Assembly: GCA_934045905.1 (NCBI GenBank)
Contig: OW203769.1
Span: 15,159,705-15,223,704 of the forward strand
Length of the DNA stretch: 64,000 bases
Reading direction: 5' to 3'
DNA from: Leuctra nigra
Taxonomy: Eukaryota > Arthropoda > Insecta > Plecoptera > Leuctridae
The notes beneath the pieces were generated by a model. It worked only from the letters and a program-made list of their open reading frames with translations, made no database searches and was not told the DNA's origin. The position numbers and the translations under genes are program-made. Below, one piece after another: positions 55,033-64,000 of the stretch (within the stretch, counting starts at the first letter, position 1; every line of letters begins with the position of its first letter).

Positions 55033-58000
55033 ATGTCATACATTACATCAACTACATTGAGCTGTAGTTTCGACTGGGGTCAATGTCTGACATCGGCACA
55101 AGGTGACACTTGGTCCAAGCTGGCAATGTGCCAACTCAAACAGACAAGAGGCAAGTTGAGCGAGGAGATGGTTTCTCAGTCAAACACTCGCGGTCAATGT
55201 CTGACATCGGCACAAGGTGACACTTGGTCCAAGCTGGCAATGTGCCAACTCAAACAGACAAGAGGCAAGTTGAGCGAGGAGATGGTTTCTCAGTCAAACA
55301 CTCGCGGTCAATGTCTGACATCGGCACAAGGTGACACTTGGTCCAAGCTGGCAATGTGCCAACTCAAACAGACAAGAGGCAAGTTGAGCGAGGAGATGGT
55401 TTCTCAGTCAAACACTCGCGGTCAATGTCTGACATCGGCACAAGGTGACACTTGGTCCAAGCTGGCAATGTGCCAACTCAAACAGACAAGAGGCAAGTTG
55501 AGCGAGGAGATGGTTTCTCAGTCAAAGACTCGCGGTCAATGTCTGACATCGGCACAAGGTGACACTTGGTCCAAGCTGGCAATGTGCCAACTCAAACAGA
55601 CAAGAGGCAAGTTGAGCGAGGAGATGGTTTCTCAGTCAAAGACTCGCGGTCAATGTCTGACATCGGCACAAGGTGACACTTGGTCCAAGCTGGCAATGTG
55701 CCAACTCAAACAGACAAGAGGCAAGTTGAGCGAGGAGATGGTTTCTCAGTCAAAGACTCGCGGTCAATGTCTGACATCGGCACAAGGTGACACTTGGTCC
55801 AAGCTGGCAATGTGCCAACTCAAACAGACAAGAGGCAAGTTGAGCGAGGAGATGGTTTCTCAGTCAAACACTCGCGGTCAATGTCTGACATTGGCACAAG
55901 GTGACACTTGGTCCAAGCTGGCAATGTGCCAACTCAAACAGACAAGAGGCAAGTTGAGCGAGGAGATGGTTTCTCAGTCAAACACTCGCGGTCAATGTCT
56001 GACATCGGCACAAGGTGACACTTGGTCCAAGCTGGCAATGTGCCAACTCAAACAGACAAGAGGCAAGTTGAGCGAGGAGATGGTTTCTCAGTCAAACACT
56101 CGCGGTCAATGTCTGACATTGGCACAAGGTGACACTTGGTCCAAGCTGGCAATGTGCCAACTCAAACAGACAAGAGGCAAGTTGAGCGAGGAGATGGTTT
56201 CTCAGTCAAAGACTCGCGGTCAATGTCTGACATCGGCACAAGGTGACACTTGGTCCAAGCTGGCAATGTGCCAACTCAAACAGACAAGAGGCAAGTTGAG
56301 CGAGGAGATGGTTTCTCAGTCAAAGACTCGCGGTCAATGTCTGACATTGGCACAAGGTGACACTTGGTCCAAGCTGGCAATGTGCCAACTCAAACAGACA
56401 AGAGGCAAGTTGCGCGAGGAGATGGTTTCTCAGTCAAAGACTCGCGGTCAATGTCTGACATCGGCACAAGGTGACACTTGGTCCAAGCTGGCAATGTGCC
56501 AACTCAAACAGACAAGAGGCAAGTTGAGCGAGGAGATGGTTTCTCAGTCAAACACTCGCGGTCAATGTCTGACATCGGAACAAGGTGACACTTGGTCCAA
56601 GCTGGCAATGTGCCAACTCAAACAGACAAGAGGCAAGTTGAGCGAGGAGATGGTTTCTCAGTCAAACACTCGCGGTCAATGTCTGACATCGGCACAAGGT
56701 GACACTTGGTCCAAGCTGGCAATGTGCCAACTCAAACAGACAAGAGGCAAGTTGAGCGAGGAGATGGTTTCTCAGTCAAACACTCGCGGTCAATGTCTGA
56801 CATCGGCACAAGGTGACACTTGGTCCAAGCTGGCAATGTGCCAACTCAAACAGACAAGAGGCAAGTTGAGCGAGGAGATGGTTTCTCAGTCAAAGACTCG
56901 CGGTCAATGTCTGACATCGGCACAAGGTGACACTTGGTCCAAGCTGGCAATGTGCCAACTCAAACAGACAAGAGGCAAGTTGAGCGAGGAGATGGTTTCT
57001 CAGTCAAAGACTCGCGGTCAATGTCTGACATCGGCACAAGGTGACACTTGGTCCAAGCTGGCAATGTGCCAACTCAAACAGACAAGAGGCAAGTTGAGCG
57101 AGGAGATGGTTTCTCAGTCAAACACTCGCGGTCAATGTCTGACATCGGCACAAGGTGACACTTGGTCCAAGCTGGCAATGTGCCAACTCAAACAGACAAG
57201 AGGCAAGTTGAGCGAGGAGATGGTTTCTCAGTCAAAGACTCGCGGTCAATGTCTGACATCGGCACAAGGTGACACTTGGTCCAAGCTGGCAATGTGCCAA
57301 CTCAAACAGACAAGAGGCAAGTTGAGCGAGGAGATGGTTTCTCAGTCAAACACTCGCGGTCAATGTCTGACATCGGCACAAGGTGACACTTGGTCCAAGC
57401 TGGCAATGTGCCAACTCAAACAGACAAGAGGCAAGTTGAGCGAGGAGATGGTTTCTCAGTCAAAGACTCGCGGTCAATGTCTGACATCGGCACAAGGTGA
57501 CACTTGGTCCAAGCTGGCAATGTGCCAACTCAAACAGACAAGAGGCAAGTTGAGCGAGGAGATGGTTTCTCAGTCAAACACTCGCGGTCAATGTCTGACA
57601 TCGGCACAAGGTGACACTTGGTCCAAGCTGGCAATGTGCCAACTCAAACAGACAAGAGGCAAGTTGAGCGAGGAGATGGTTTCTCAGTCAAACACTCGCG
57701 GTCACTGTCTGACATCGGCACAAGGTGACACTTGGTCCAAGCTGGCAATGTGCCAACTCAAACAGACAAGAGGCAAGTTGAGCGAGGAGATGGTTTCTCA
57801 GTCAAAGACTCGCGGTCACTGTCTGACATCGGCACAAGGTGACACTTGGTCCAAGCTGGCAATGTGCCAACTCAAACAGACAAGAGGCAAGTTGAGCGAG
57901 GAGATGGTTTCTCAGTCAAACACTCGCGGTCAATGTCTGACATCGGCACAAGGTGACACTTGGTCCAAGCTGGCAATGTGCCAACTCAAACAGACAAGAG

Positions 58001-61000
58001 GCAAGTTGAGCGAGGAGATGGTTTCTCAGTCAAACACTCGCGGTCAATGTCTGACATCGGCACAAAGTGACACTTGGTCCAAGCTGGCAATGTGCCAACT
58101 CAAACAGACAAGAGGCAAGTTGAGCGAGGAGATGGTTTCTCAGTCAAACACTCGCGGTCAATGTCTGACATCGGCACAAGGTGACACTTGGTCCAAGCTG
58201 GCAATGTGCCAACTCAAACAGACAAGAGGCAAGTTGAGCGAGGAGATGGTTTCTCAGTCAAACACTCGCGGTCAATGTCTGACATCGGCACAAGGTGACA
58301 CTTGGTCCAAGCTGGCAATGTGCCAACTCAAACAGACAAGAGGCAAGTTGAGCGAGGAGATGGTTTCTCAGTCAAAGACTCGCGGTCAATGTCTGACATC
58401 GGCACAAGGTGACACTTGGTCCAAGCTGGCAATGTGCCAACTCAAACAGACAAGAGGCAAGTTGAGCGAGGAGATGGTTTCTCAGTCAAAGACTCGCGGT
58501 CACTGTCTGACATCGGCACAAGGTGACACTTGGTCCAAGCTGGCAATGTGCCAACTCAAACAGACAAGAGGCAAGTTGAGCGAGGAGATGGTTTCTCAGT
58601 CAAACACTCGCGGTCAATGTCTGACATCGGCACAAGGTGACACTTGGTCCAAGCTGGCAATGTGCCAACTCAAACAGACAAGAGGCAAGTTGAGCGAGGA
58701 GATGGTTTCTCAGTCAAACACTCGCGGTCAATGTCTGACATCGGCACAAGGTGACACTTGGTCCAAGCTGGCAATGTGCCAACTCAAACAGACAAGAGGC
58801 AAGTTGAGCGAGGAGATGGTTTCTCAGTCAAACACTCGCGGTCAATGTCTGACATCGGCACAAGGTGACACTTGGTCCAAGCTGGCAATGTGCCAACTCA
58901 AACAGACAAGAGGCAAGTTGAGCGAGGAGATGGTTTCTCAGTCAAAGACTCGCGGTCAATGTCTGACATCGGCACAAGGTGACACTTGGTCCAAGCTGGC
59001 AATGTGCCAACTCAAACAGACAAGAGGCAAGTTGAGCGAGGAGATGGTTTCTCAGTCAAAGACTCGCGGTCAATGTCTGACATCGGCACAAGGTGACACT
59101 TGGTCCAAGCTGGCAATGTGCCAACTCAAACAGACAAGAGGCAAGTTGAGCGAGGAGATGGTTTCTCAGTCAAACACTCGCGGTCAATGTCTGACATCGG
59201 CACAAGGTGACACTTGGTCCAAGCTGGCAATGTGCCAACTCAAACAGACAAGAGGCAAGTTGAGCGAGGAGATGGTTTCTCAGTCAAACACTCGCGGTCA
59301 ATGTCTGACATCGGCACAAGGTGACACTTGTTCCAAGCTGGCAATGTGCCAACTCAAACAGACAAGAGGCAAGTTGAGCGAGGAGATGGTTTCTCAGTCA
59401 AACACTCGCGGTCAATGTCTGACATCGGCACAAGGTGACACTTGGTCCAAGCTGGCAATGTGCCAACTCAAACAGACAAGAGGCAAGTTGAGCGAGGAGA
59501 TGGTTTCTCAGTCAAAGACTCGCGGTCACTGTCTGACATCGGCACAAGGTGACACTTGGTCCAAGCTGGCAATGTGCCAACTCAAACAGACAAGAGGCAA
59601 GTTGAGCGAGGAGATGGTTTCTCAGTCAAAGACTCGCGGTCAATGTCTGACATCGGCACAAGGTGACACTTGGTCCAAGCTGGCAATGTGCCAACTCAAA
59701 CAGACAAGAGGCAAGTTGAGCGAGGAGATGGTTTCTCAGTCAAAGACTCGCGGTCAATGTCTGACATCGGCACAAGGTGACACTTGGTCCAAGCTGGCAA
59801 TGTGCCAACTCAAACAGACAAGAGGCAAGTTGAGCGAGGAGATGGTTTCTCAGTCAAAGACTCGCGGTCACTGTCTGACATCGGCACAAGGTGACACTTG
59901 GTCCAAGCTGGCAATGTGCCAACTCAAACAGACAAGAGGCAAGTTGAGCGAGGAGATGGTTTCTCAGTCAAACACTCGCGGTCAATGTCTGACATCGGCA
60001 CAAGGTGACACTTGGTCCAAGCTGGCAATGTGCCAACTCAAACAGACAAGAGGCAAGTTGAGCGAGGAGATGGTTTCTCAGTCAAACACTCGCGGTCAAT
60101 GTCTGACATCGGCACAAGGTGACACTTGGTCCAAGCTGGCAATGTGCCAACTCAAACAGACAAGAGGCAAGTTGAGCGAGGAGATGGTTTCTCAGTCAAA
60201 CACTCGCGGTCAATGTCTGACATCGGCACAAGGTGACACTTGGTCCAAGCTGGCAATGTGCCAACTCAAACAGACAAGAGGCAAGTTGAGCGAGGAGATG
60301 GTTTCTCAGTCAAAGACTCGCGGTCAATGTCTGACATCGGCACAAGGTGACACTTGGTCCAAGCTGGCAATGTGCCAACTCAAACAGACAAGAGGCAAGT
60401 TGAGCGAGGAGATGGTTTCTCAGTCAAAGACTCGCGGTCAATGTCTGACATCGGCACAAGGTGACACTTGGTCCAAGCTGGCAATGTGCCAACTCAAACA
60501 GACAAGAGGCAAGTTGAGCGAGGAGATGGTTTCTCAGTCAAACACTCGCGGTCAATGTCTGACATCGGCACAAGGTGACACTTGGTCCAAGCTGGCAATG
60601 TGCCAACTCAAACAGACAAGAGGCAAGTTGAGCGAGGAGATGGTTTCTCAGTCAAACACTCGCGGTCAATGTCTGACATCGGCACAAGGTGACACTTGTT
60701 CCAAGCTGGCAATGTGCCAACTCAAACAGACAAGAGGCAAGTTGAGCGAGGAGATGGTTTCTCAGTCAAGCACTCGCGGTCAATGTCTGACATCGGCACA
60801 AGGTGACACTTGGTCCAAGCTGGCAATGTGCCAACTCAAACAGACAAGAGGCAAGTTGAGCGAGGAGATGGTTTCTCAGTCAAAGACTCGCGGTCAATGT
60901 CTGACATCGGCACAAGGTGACACTTGGTCCAAGCTGGCAATGTGCCAACTCAAACAGACAAGAGGCAAGTTGAGCGAGGAGATGGTTTCTCAGTCAAACA

Positions 61001-64000
61001 CTCGCGGTCAATGTCTGACATCGGCACAAGGTGACACTTGGTCCAAGCTGGCAATGTGCCAACTCAAACAGACAAGAGGCAAGTTGAGCGAGGAGATGGT
61101 TTCTCAGTCAAAGACTCGCGGTCAATGTCTGACATCGGCACAAGGTGACACTTGGTCCAAGCTGGCAATGTGCCAACTCAAACAGACAAGAGGCAAGTTG
61201 AGCGAGGAGATGGTTTCTCAGTCAAACACTCGCGGTCAATGTCTGACATCGGCACAAGGTGACACTTGGTCCAAGCTGGCAATGTGCCAACTCAAACAGA
61301 CAAGAGGCAAGTTGAGCGAGGAGATGGTTTCTCAGTCAAAGACTCGCGGTCAATGTCTGACATCGGCACAAGGTGACACTTGGTCCAAGCTGGCAATGTG
61401 CCAACTCAAACAGACAAGAGGCAAGTTGAGCGAGGAGATGGTTTCTCAGTCAAACACTCGCGGTCAATGTCTGACATCGGCACAAGGTGACACTTGGTCC
61501 AAGCTGGCAATGTGCCAACTCAAACAGACAAGAGGCAAGTTGAGCGAGGAGATGGTTTCTCAGTCAAAGACTCGCGGTCAATGTCTGACATCGGCACAAG
61601 GTGACACTTGGTCCAAGCTGGCAATGTGCCAACTCAAACAGACAAGAGGCAAGTTGAGCGAGGAGATGGTTTCTCAGTCAAACACTCGCGGTCAATGTCT
61701 GACATCGGCACAAGGTGACACTTGGTCCAAGCTGGCAATGTGCCAACTCAAACAGACAAGAGGCAAGTTGAGCGAGGAGATGGTTTCTCAGTCAAACACT
61801 CGCGGTCACTGTCTGACATCGGCACAAGGTGACACTTGGTCCAAGCTGGCAATGTGCCAACTCAAACAGACAAGAGGCAAGTTGAGCGAGGAGATGGTTT
61901 CTCAGTCAAAGACTCGCGGTCACTGTCTGACATCGGCACAAGGTGACACTTGGTCCAAGCTGGCAATGTGCCAACTCAAACAGACAAGAGGCAAGTTGAG
62001 CGAGGAGATGGTTTCTCAGTCAAACACTCGCGGTCAATGTCTGACATCGGCACAAGGTGACACTTGGTCCAAGCTGGCAATGTGCCAACTCAAACAGACA
62101 AGAGGCAAGTTGAGCGAGGAGATGGTTTCTCAGTCAAACACTCGCGGTCAATGTCTGACATCGGCACAAAGTGACACTTGGTCCAAGCTGGCAATGTGCC
62201 AACTCAAACAGACAAGAGGCAAGTTGAGCGAGGAGATGGTTTCTCAGTCAAACACTCGCGGTCAATGTCTGACATCGGCACAAGGTGACACTTGGTCCAA
62301 GCTGGCAATGTGCCAACTCAAACAGACAAGAGGCAAGTTGAGCGAGGAGATGGTTTCTCAGTCAAACACTCGCGGTCAATGTCTGACATCGGCACAAGGT
62401 GACACTTGGTCCAAGCTGGCAATGTGCCAACTCAAACAGACAAGAGGCAAGTTGAGCGAGGAGATGGTTTCTCAGTCAAAGACTCGCGGTCAATGTCTGA
62501 CATCGGCACAAGGTGACACTTGGTCCAAGCTGGCAATGTGCCAACTCAAACAGACAAGAGGCAAGTTGAGCGAGGAGATGGTTTCTCAGTCAAAGACTCG
62601 CGGTCACTGTCTGACATCGGCACAAGGTGACACTTGGTCCAAGCTGGCAATGTGCCAACTCAAACAGACAAGAGGCAAGTTGAGCGAGGAGATGGTTTCT
62701 CAGTCAAACACTCGCGGTCAATGTCTGACATCGGCACAAGGTGACACTTGGTCCAAGCTGGCAATGTGCCAACTCAAACAGACAAGAGGCAAGTTGAGCG
62801 AGGAGATGGTTTCTCAGTCAAACACTCGCGGTCAATGTCTGACATCGGCACAAGGTGACACTTGGTCCAAGCTGGCAATGTGCCAACTCAAACAGACAAG
62901 AGGCAAGTTGAGCGAGGAGATGGTTTCTCAGTCAAACACTCGCGGTCAATGTCTGACATCGGCACAAGGTGACACTTGGTCCAAGCTGGCAATGTGCCAA
63001 CTCAAACAGACAAGAGGCAAGTTGAGCGAGGAGATGGTTTCTCAGTCAAAGACTCGCGGTCAATGTCTGACATCGGCACAAGGTGACACTTGGTCCAAGC
63101 TGGCAATGTGCCAACTCAAACAGACAAGAGGCAAGTTGAGCGAGGAGATGGTTTCTCAGTCAAAGACTCGCGGTCAATGTCTGACATCGGCACAAGGTGA
63201 CACTTGGTCCAAGCTGGCAATGTGCCAACTCAAACAGACAAGAGGCAAGTTGAGCGAGGAGATGGTTTCTCAGTCAAACACTCGCGGTCAATGTCTGACA
63301 TCGGCACAAGGTGACACTTGGTCCAAGCTGGCAATGTGCCAACTCAAACAGACAAGAGGCAAGTTGAGCGAGGAGATGGTTTCTCAGTCAAACACTCGCG
63401 GTCAATGTCTGACATCGGCACAAGGTGACACTTGTTCCAAGCTGGCAATGTGCCAACTCAAACAGACAAGAGGCAAGTTGAGCGAGGAGATGGTTTCTCA
63501 GTCAAACACTCGCGGTCAATGTCTGACATCGGCACAAGGTGACACTTGGTCCAAGCTGGCAATGTGCCAACTCAAACAGACAAGAGGCAAGTTGAGCGAG
63601 GAGATGGTTTCTCAGTCAAAGACTCGCGGTCACTGTCTGACATCGGCACAAGGTGACACTTGGTCCAAGCTGGCAATGTGCCAACTCAAACAGACAAGAG
63701 GCAAGTTGAGCGAGGAGATGGTTTCTCAGTCAAAGACTCGCGGTCAATGTCTGACATCGGCACAAGGTGACACTTGGTCCAAGCTGGCAATGTGCCAACT
63801 CAAACAGACAAGAGGCAAGTTGAGCGAGGAGATGGTTTCTCAGTCAAAGACTCGCGGTCAATGTCTGACATCGGCACAAGGTGACACTTGGTCCAAGCTG
63901 GCAATGTGCCAACTCAAACAGACAAGAGGCAAGTTGAGCGAGGAGATGGTTTCTCAGTCAAAGACTCGCGGTCACTGTCTGACATCGGCACAAGGTGACA
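55033..64000 (+). CDS. Open frame of at least 2,989 codons over the 114-bp array (runs off the window)
   Basis: An in-frame TAA at 55030-55032 is followed by ATG at 55033 and 15 lead-in codons (MSYITSTTLSCSFDW). After these the frame stays open to the last base of the window. Each 114-bp unit adds 38 residues: GQCLTSAQGDTWSKLAMC, then QLKQTRGKLSEEMVSQSNTR. Each has two Cys, one Trp and a charged helix-like half. The other five frames have a stop in every unit. This is only modest evidence for coding, since a random 38-codon frame is often open and the array is homogenised. All eight variant types seen change an amino acid, so there is no sign of purifying selection. No known family was recognised. 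The 3' end and any introns are outside the window. Confidence 0.3.
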   Translation, partial: MSYITSTTLSCSFDWGQCLTSAQGDTWSKLAMCQLKQTRGKLSEEMVSQSNTRGQCLTSAQGDTWSKLAMCQLKQTRGKLSEEMVSQSNTRGQCLTSAQGDTWSKLAMCQLKQTRGKLSEEMVSQSNTRGQCLTSAQGDTWSKLAMCQLKQTRGKLSEEMVSQSKTRGQCLTSAQGDTWSKLAMCQLKQTRGKLSEEMVSQSKTRGQCLTSAQGDTWSKLAMCQLKQTRGKLSEEMVSQSKTRGQCLTSAQGDTWSKLAMCQLKQTRGKLSEEMVSQSNTRGQCLTLAQGDTWSKLAMCQLKQTRGKLSEEMVSQSNTRGQCLTSAQGDTWSKLAMCQLKQTRGKLSEEMVSQSNTRGQCLTLAQGDTWSKLAMCQLKQTRGKLSEEMVSQSKTRGQCLTSAQGDTWSKLAMCQLKQTRGKLSEEMVSQSKTRGQCLTLAQGDTWSKLAMCQLKQTRGKLREEMVSQSKTRGQCLTSAQGDTWSKLAMCQLKQTRGKLSEEMVSQSNTRGQCLTSEQGDTWSKLAMCQLKQTRGKLSEEMVSQSNTRGQCLTSAQGDTWSKLAMCQLKQTRGKLSEEMVSQSNTRGQCLTSAQGDTWSKLAMCQLKQTRGKLSEEMVSQSKTRGQCLTSAQGDTWSKLAMCQLKQTRGKLSEEMVSQSKTRGQCLTSAQGDTWSKLAMCQLKQTRGKLSEEMVSQSNTRGQCLTSAQGDTWSKLAMCQLKQTRGKLSEEMVSQSKTRGQCLTSAQGDTWSKLAMCQLKQTRGKLSEEMVSQSNTRGQCLTSAQGDTWSKLAMCQLKQTRGKLSEEMVSQSKTRGQCLTSAQGDTWSKLAMCQLKQTRGKLSEEMVSQSNTRGQCLTSAQGDTWSKLAMCQLKQTRGKLSEEMVSQSNTRGHCLTSAQGDTWSKLAMCQLKQTRGKLSEEMVSQSKTRGHCLTSAQGDTWSKLAMCQLKQTRGKLSEEMVSQSNTRGQCLTSAQGDTWSKLAMCQLKQTRGKLSEEMVSQSNTRGQCLTSAQSDTWSKLAMCQLKQTRGKLSEEMVSQSNTRGQCLTSAQGDTWSKLAMCQLKQTRGKLSEEMVSQSNTRGQCLTSAQGDTWSKLAMCQLKQTRGKLSEEMVSQSKTRGQCLTSAQGDTWSKLAMCQLKQTRGKLSEEMVSQSKTRGHCLTSAQGDTWSKLAMCQLKQTRGKLSEEMVSQSNTRGQCLTSAQGDTWSKLAMCQLKQTRGKLSEEMVSQSNTRGQCLTSAQGDTWSKLAMCQLKQTRGKLSEEMVSQSNTRGQCLTSAQGDTWSKLAMCQLKQTRGKLSEEMVSQSKTRGQCLTSAQGDTWSKLAMCQLKQTRGKLSEEMVSQSKTRGQCLTSAQGDTWSKLAMCQLKQTRGKLSEEMVSQSNTRGQCLTSAQGDTWSKLAMCQLKQTRGKLSEEMVSQSNTRGQCLTSAQGDTCSKLAMCQLKQTRGKLSEEMVSQSNTRGQCLTSAQGDTWSKLAMCQLKQTRGKLSEEMVSQSKTRGHCLTSAQGDTWSKLAMCQLKQTRGKLSEEMVSQSKTRGQCLTSAQGDTWSKLAMCQLKQTRGKLSEEMVSQSKTRGQCLTSAQGDTWSKLAMCQLKQTRGKLSEEMVSQSKTRGHCLTSAQGDTWSKLAMCQLKQTRGKLSEEMVSQSNTRGQCLTSAQGDTWSKLAMCQLKQTRGKLSEEMVSQSNTRGQCLTSAQGDTWSKLAMCQLKQTRGKLSEEMVSQSNTRGQCLTSAQGDTWSKLAMCQLKQTRGKLSEEMVSQSKTRGQCLTSAQGDTWSKLAMCQLKQTRGKLSEEMVSQSKTRGQCLTSAQGDTWSKLAMCQLKQTRGKLSEEMVSQSNTRGQCLTSAQGDTWSKLAMCQLKQTRGKLSEEMVSQSNTRGQCLTSAQGDTCSKLAMCQLKQTRGKLSEEMVSQSSTRGQCLTSAQGDTWSKLAMCQLKQTRGKLSEEMVSQSKTRGQCLTSAQGDTWSKLAMCQLKQTRGKLSEEMVSQSNTRGQCLTSAQGDTWSKLAMCQLKQTRGKLSEEMVSQSKTRGQCLTSAQGDTWSKLAMCQLKQTRGKLSEEMVSQSNTRGQCLTSAQGDTWSKLAMCQLKQTRGKLSEEMVSQSKTRGQCLTSAQGDTWSKLAMCQLKQTRGKLSEEMVSQSNTRGQCLTSAQGDTWSKLAMCQLKQTRGKLSEEMVSQSKTRGQCLTSAQGDTWSKLAMCQLKQTRGKLSEEMVSQSNTRGQCLTSAQGDTWSKLAMCQLKQTRGKLSEEMVSQSNTRGHCLTSAQGDTWSKLAMCQLKQTRGKLSEEMVSQSKTRGHCLTSAQGDTWSKLAMCQLKQTRGKLSEEMVSQSNTRGQCLTSAQGDTWSKLAMCQLKQTRGKLSEEMVSQSNTRGQCLTSAQSDTWSKLAMCQLKQTRGKLSEEMVSQSNTRGQCLTSAQGDTWSKLAMCQLKQTRGKLSEEMVSQSNTRGQCLTSAQGDTWSKLAMCQLKQTRGKLSEEMVSQSKTRGQCLTSAQGDTWSKLAMCQLKQTRGKLSEEMVSQSKTRGHCLTSAQGDTWSKLAMCQLKQTRGKLSEEMVSQSNTRGQCLTSAQGDTWSKLAMCQLKQTRGKLSEEMVSQSNTRGQCLTSAQGDTWSKLAMCQLKQTRGKLSEEMVSQSNTRGQCLTSAQGDTWSKLAMCQLKQTRGKLSEEMVSQSKTRGQCLTSAQGDTWSKLAMCQLKQTRGKLSEEMVSQSKTRGQCLTSAQGDTWSKLAMCQLKQTRGKLSEEMVSQSNTRGQCLTSAQGDTWSKLAMCQLKQTRGKLSEEMVSQSNTRGQCLTSAQGDTCSKLAMCQLKQTRGKLSEEMVSQSNTRGQCLTSAQGDTWSKLAMCQLKQTRGKLSEEMVSQSKTRGHCLTSAQGDTWSKLAMCQLKQTRGKLSEEMVSQSKTRGQCLTSAQGDTWSKLAMCQLKQTRGKLSEEMVSQSKTRGQCLTSAQGDTWSKLAMCQLKQTRGKLSEEMVSQSKTRGHCLTSAQGD
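55078..64000 (+). repeat. 114-bp tandem array, 78 full copies plus 31 bp
   Basis: Unit n starts at 55078 + 114(n-1). Copies are almost identical: no indel was seen, and only eight variant types occur. The most common is AAC/AAG at codon 36 (43 N, 34 K, one S). CAA/CAC at codon 2 occurs in units 24, 25, 31, 40, 43, 60, 61, 67, 76 and 79. The rest are TCG/TTG in units 8, 10 and 12; TGG/TGT in units 38, 50 and 74; GGT/AGT in units 27 and 63; and single changes in units 12 and 14. Each unit contains two adjacent short hairpins, CTTGG-T-CCAAG and TGGCA-ATG-TGCCA. Confidence 0.97.

Noticed and set aside
55078..64000. CRISPR array
   Set aside because: The units are contiguous and near identical, with no unique spacers, in a eukaryotic context. 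It is a plain tandem array.

Overview
The window is eukaryotic nuclear DNA, AT-rich, with intron-split genes and dense transposons. An insect is the best fit. A seven-exon gene encodes an insect-type odorant receptor, and the repeat types (jockey/CR1-like LINEs, an R2-like LINE, hAT elements, tRNA-derived SINEs, Helitron-like elements, long foldback elements) suit an arthropod. The style recalls Hemiptera, but that is only an impression. No bacterial or viral genes were recognised.

Host genes, left to right. (1) Minus strand: the first two coding exons of a leucine-rich-repeat protein (7009 to 5911). (2) Minus strand: five exons of a coiled-coil/proline-rich protein (22635 to 18032), continuing further left, with a TGACGTCA box just upstream of its start codon. 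(3) Plus strand: a complete odorant receptor of 561 codons (27450-34926). Its second cytoplasmic loop carries an in-frame 4 x 33-residue repeat, and its penultimate exon is preceded by a tandem array of 119-bp copies that each carry a splice acceptor. (4) Minus strand: a three-exon gene (51413 to 36200) for a 1,384-residue protein with a nuclease-like domain, a NACHT ATPase and ankyrin repeats. This is the layout of STAND immune proteins. I worked out all splice phases by hand and they agree.

Mobile DNA fills most of the rest. Bases 50-5573 hold a hAT MITE and nested palindromic elements. Bases 7980-13822 hold an old LINE split by an apparently intact two-ORF LINE in the opposite direction. 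Bases 15890-17978 are a hAT element with an 8-bp target duplication carrying a LINE fragment. The large NACHT intron is almost entirely a 10.3-kb hAT-bounded block that contains a Helitron-like copy, a 6.3-kb foldback element with tRNA-like modules, and a broken R2-like LINE.

The last 8.9 kb (55078-64000, running off the window) is a nearly pure 114-bp tandem array with 78 full copies. One frame is open from an ATG at 55033 to the window end, at least 2,989 codons. Rare variants show nested higher-order duplications of 12 and 36 units. Whether this is a giant repeat protein or a satellite whose period happens to be divisible by three cannot be settled from sequence alone.
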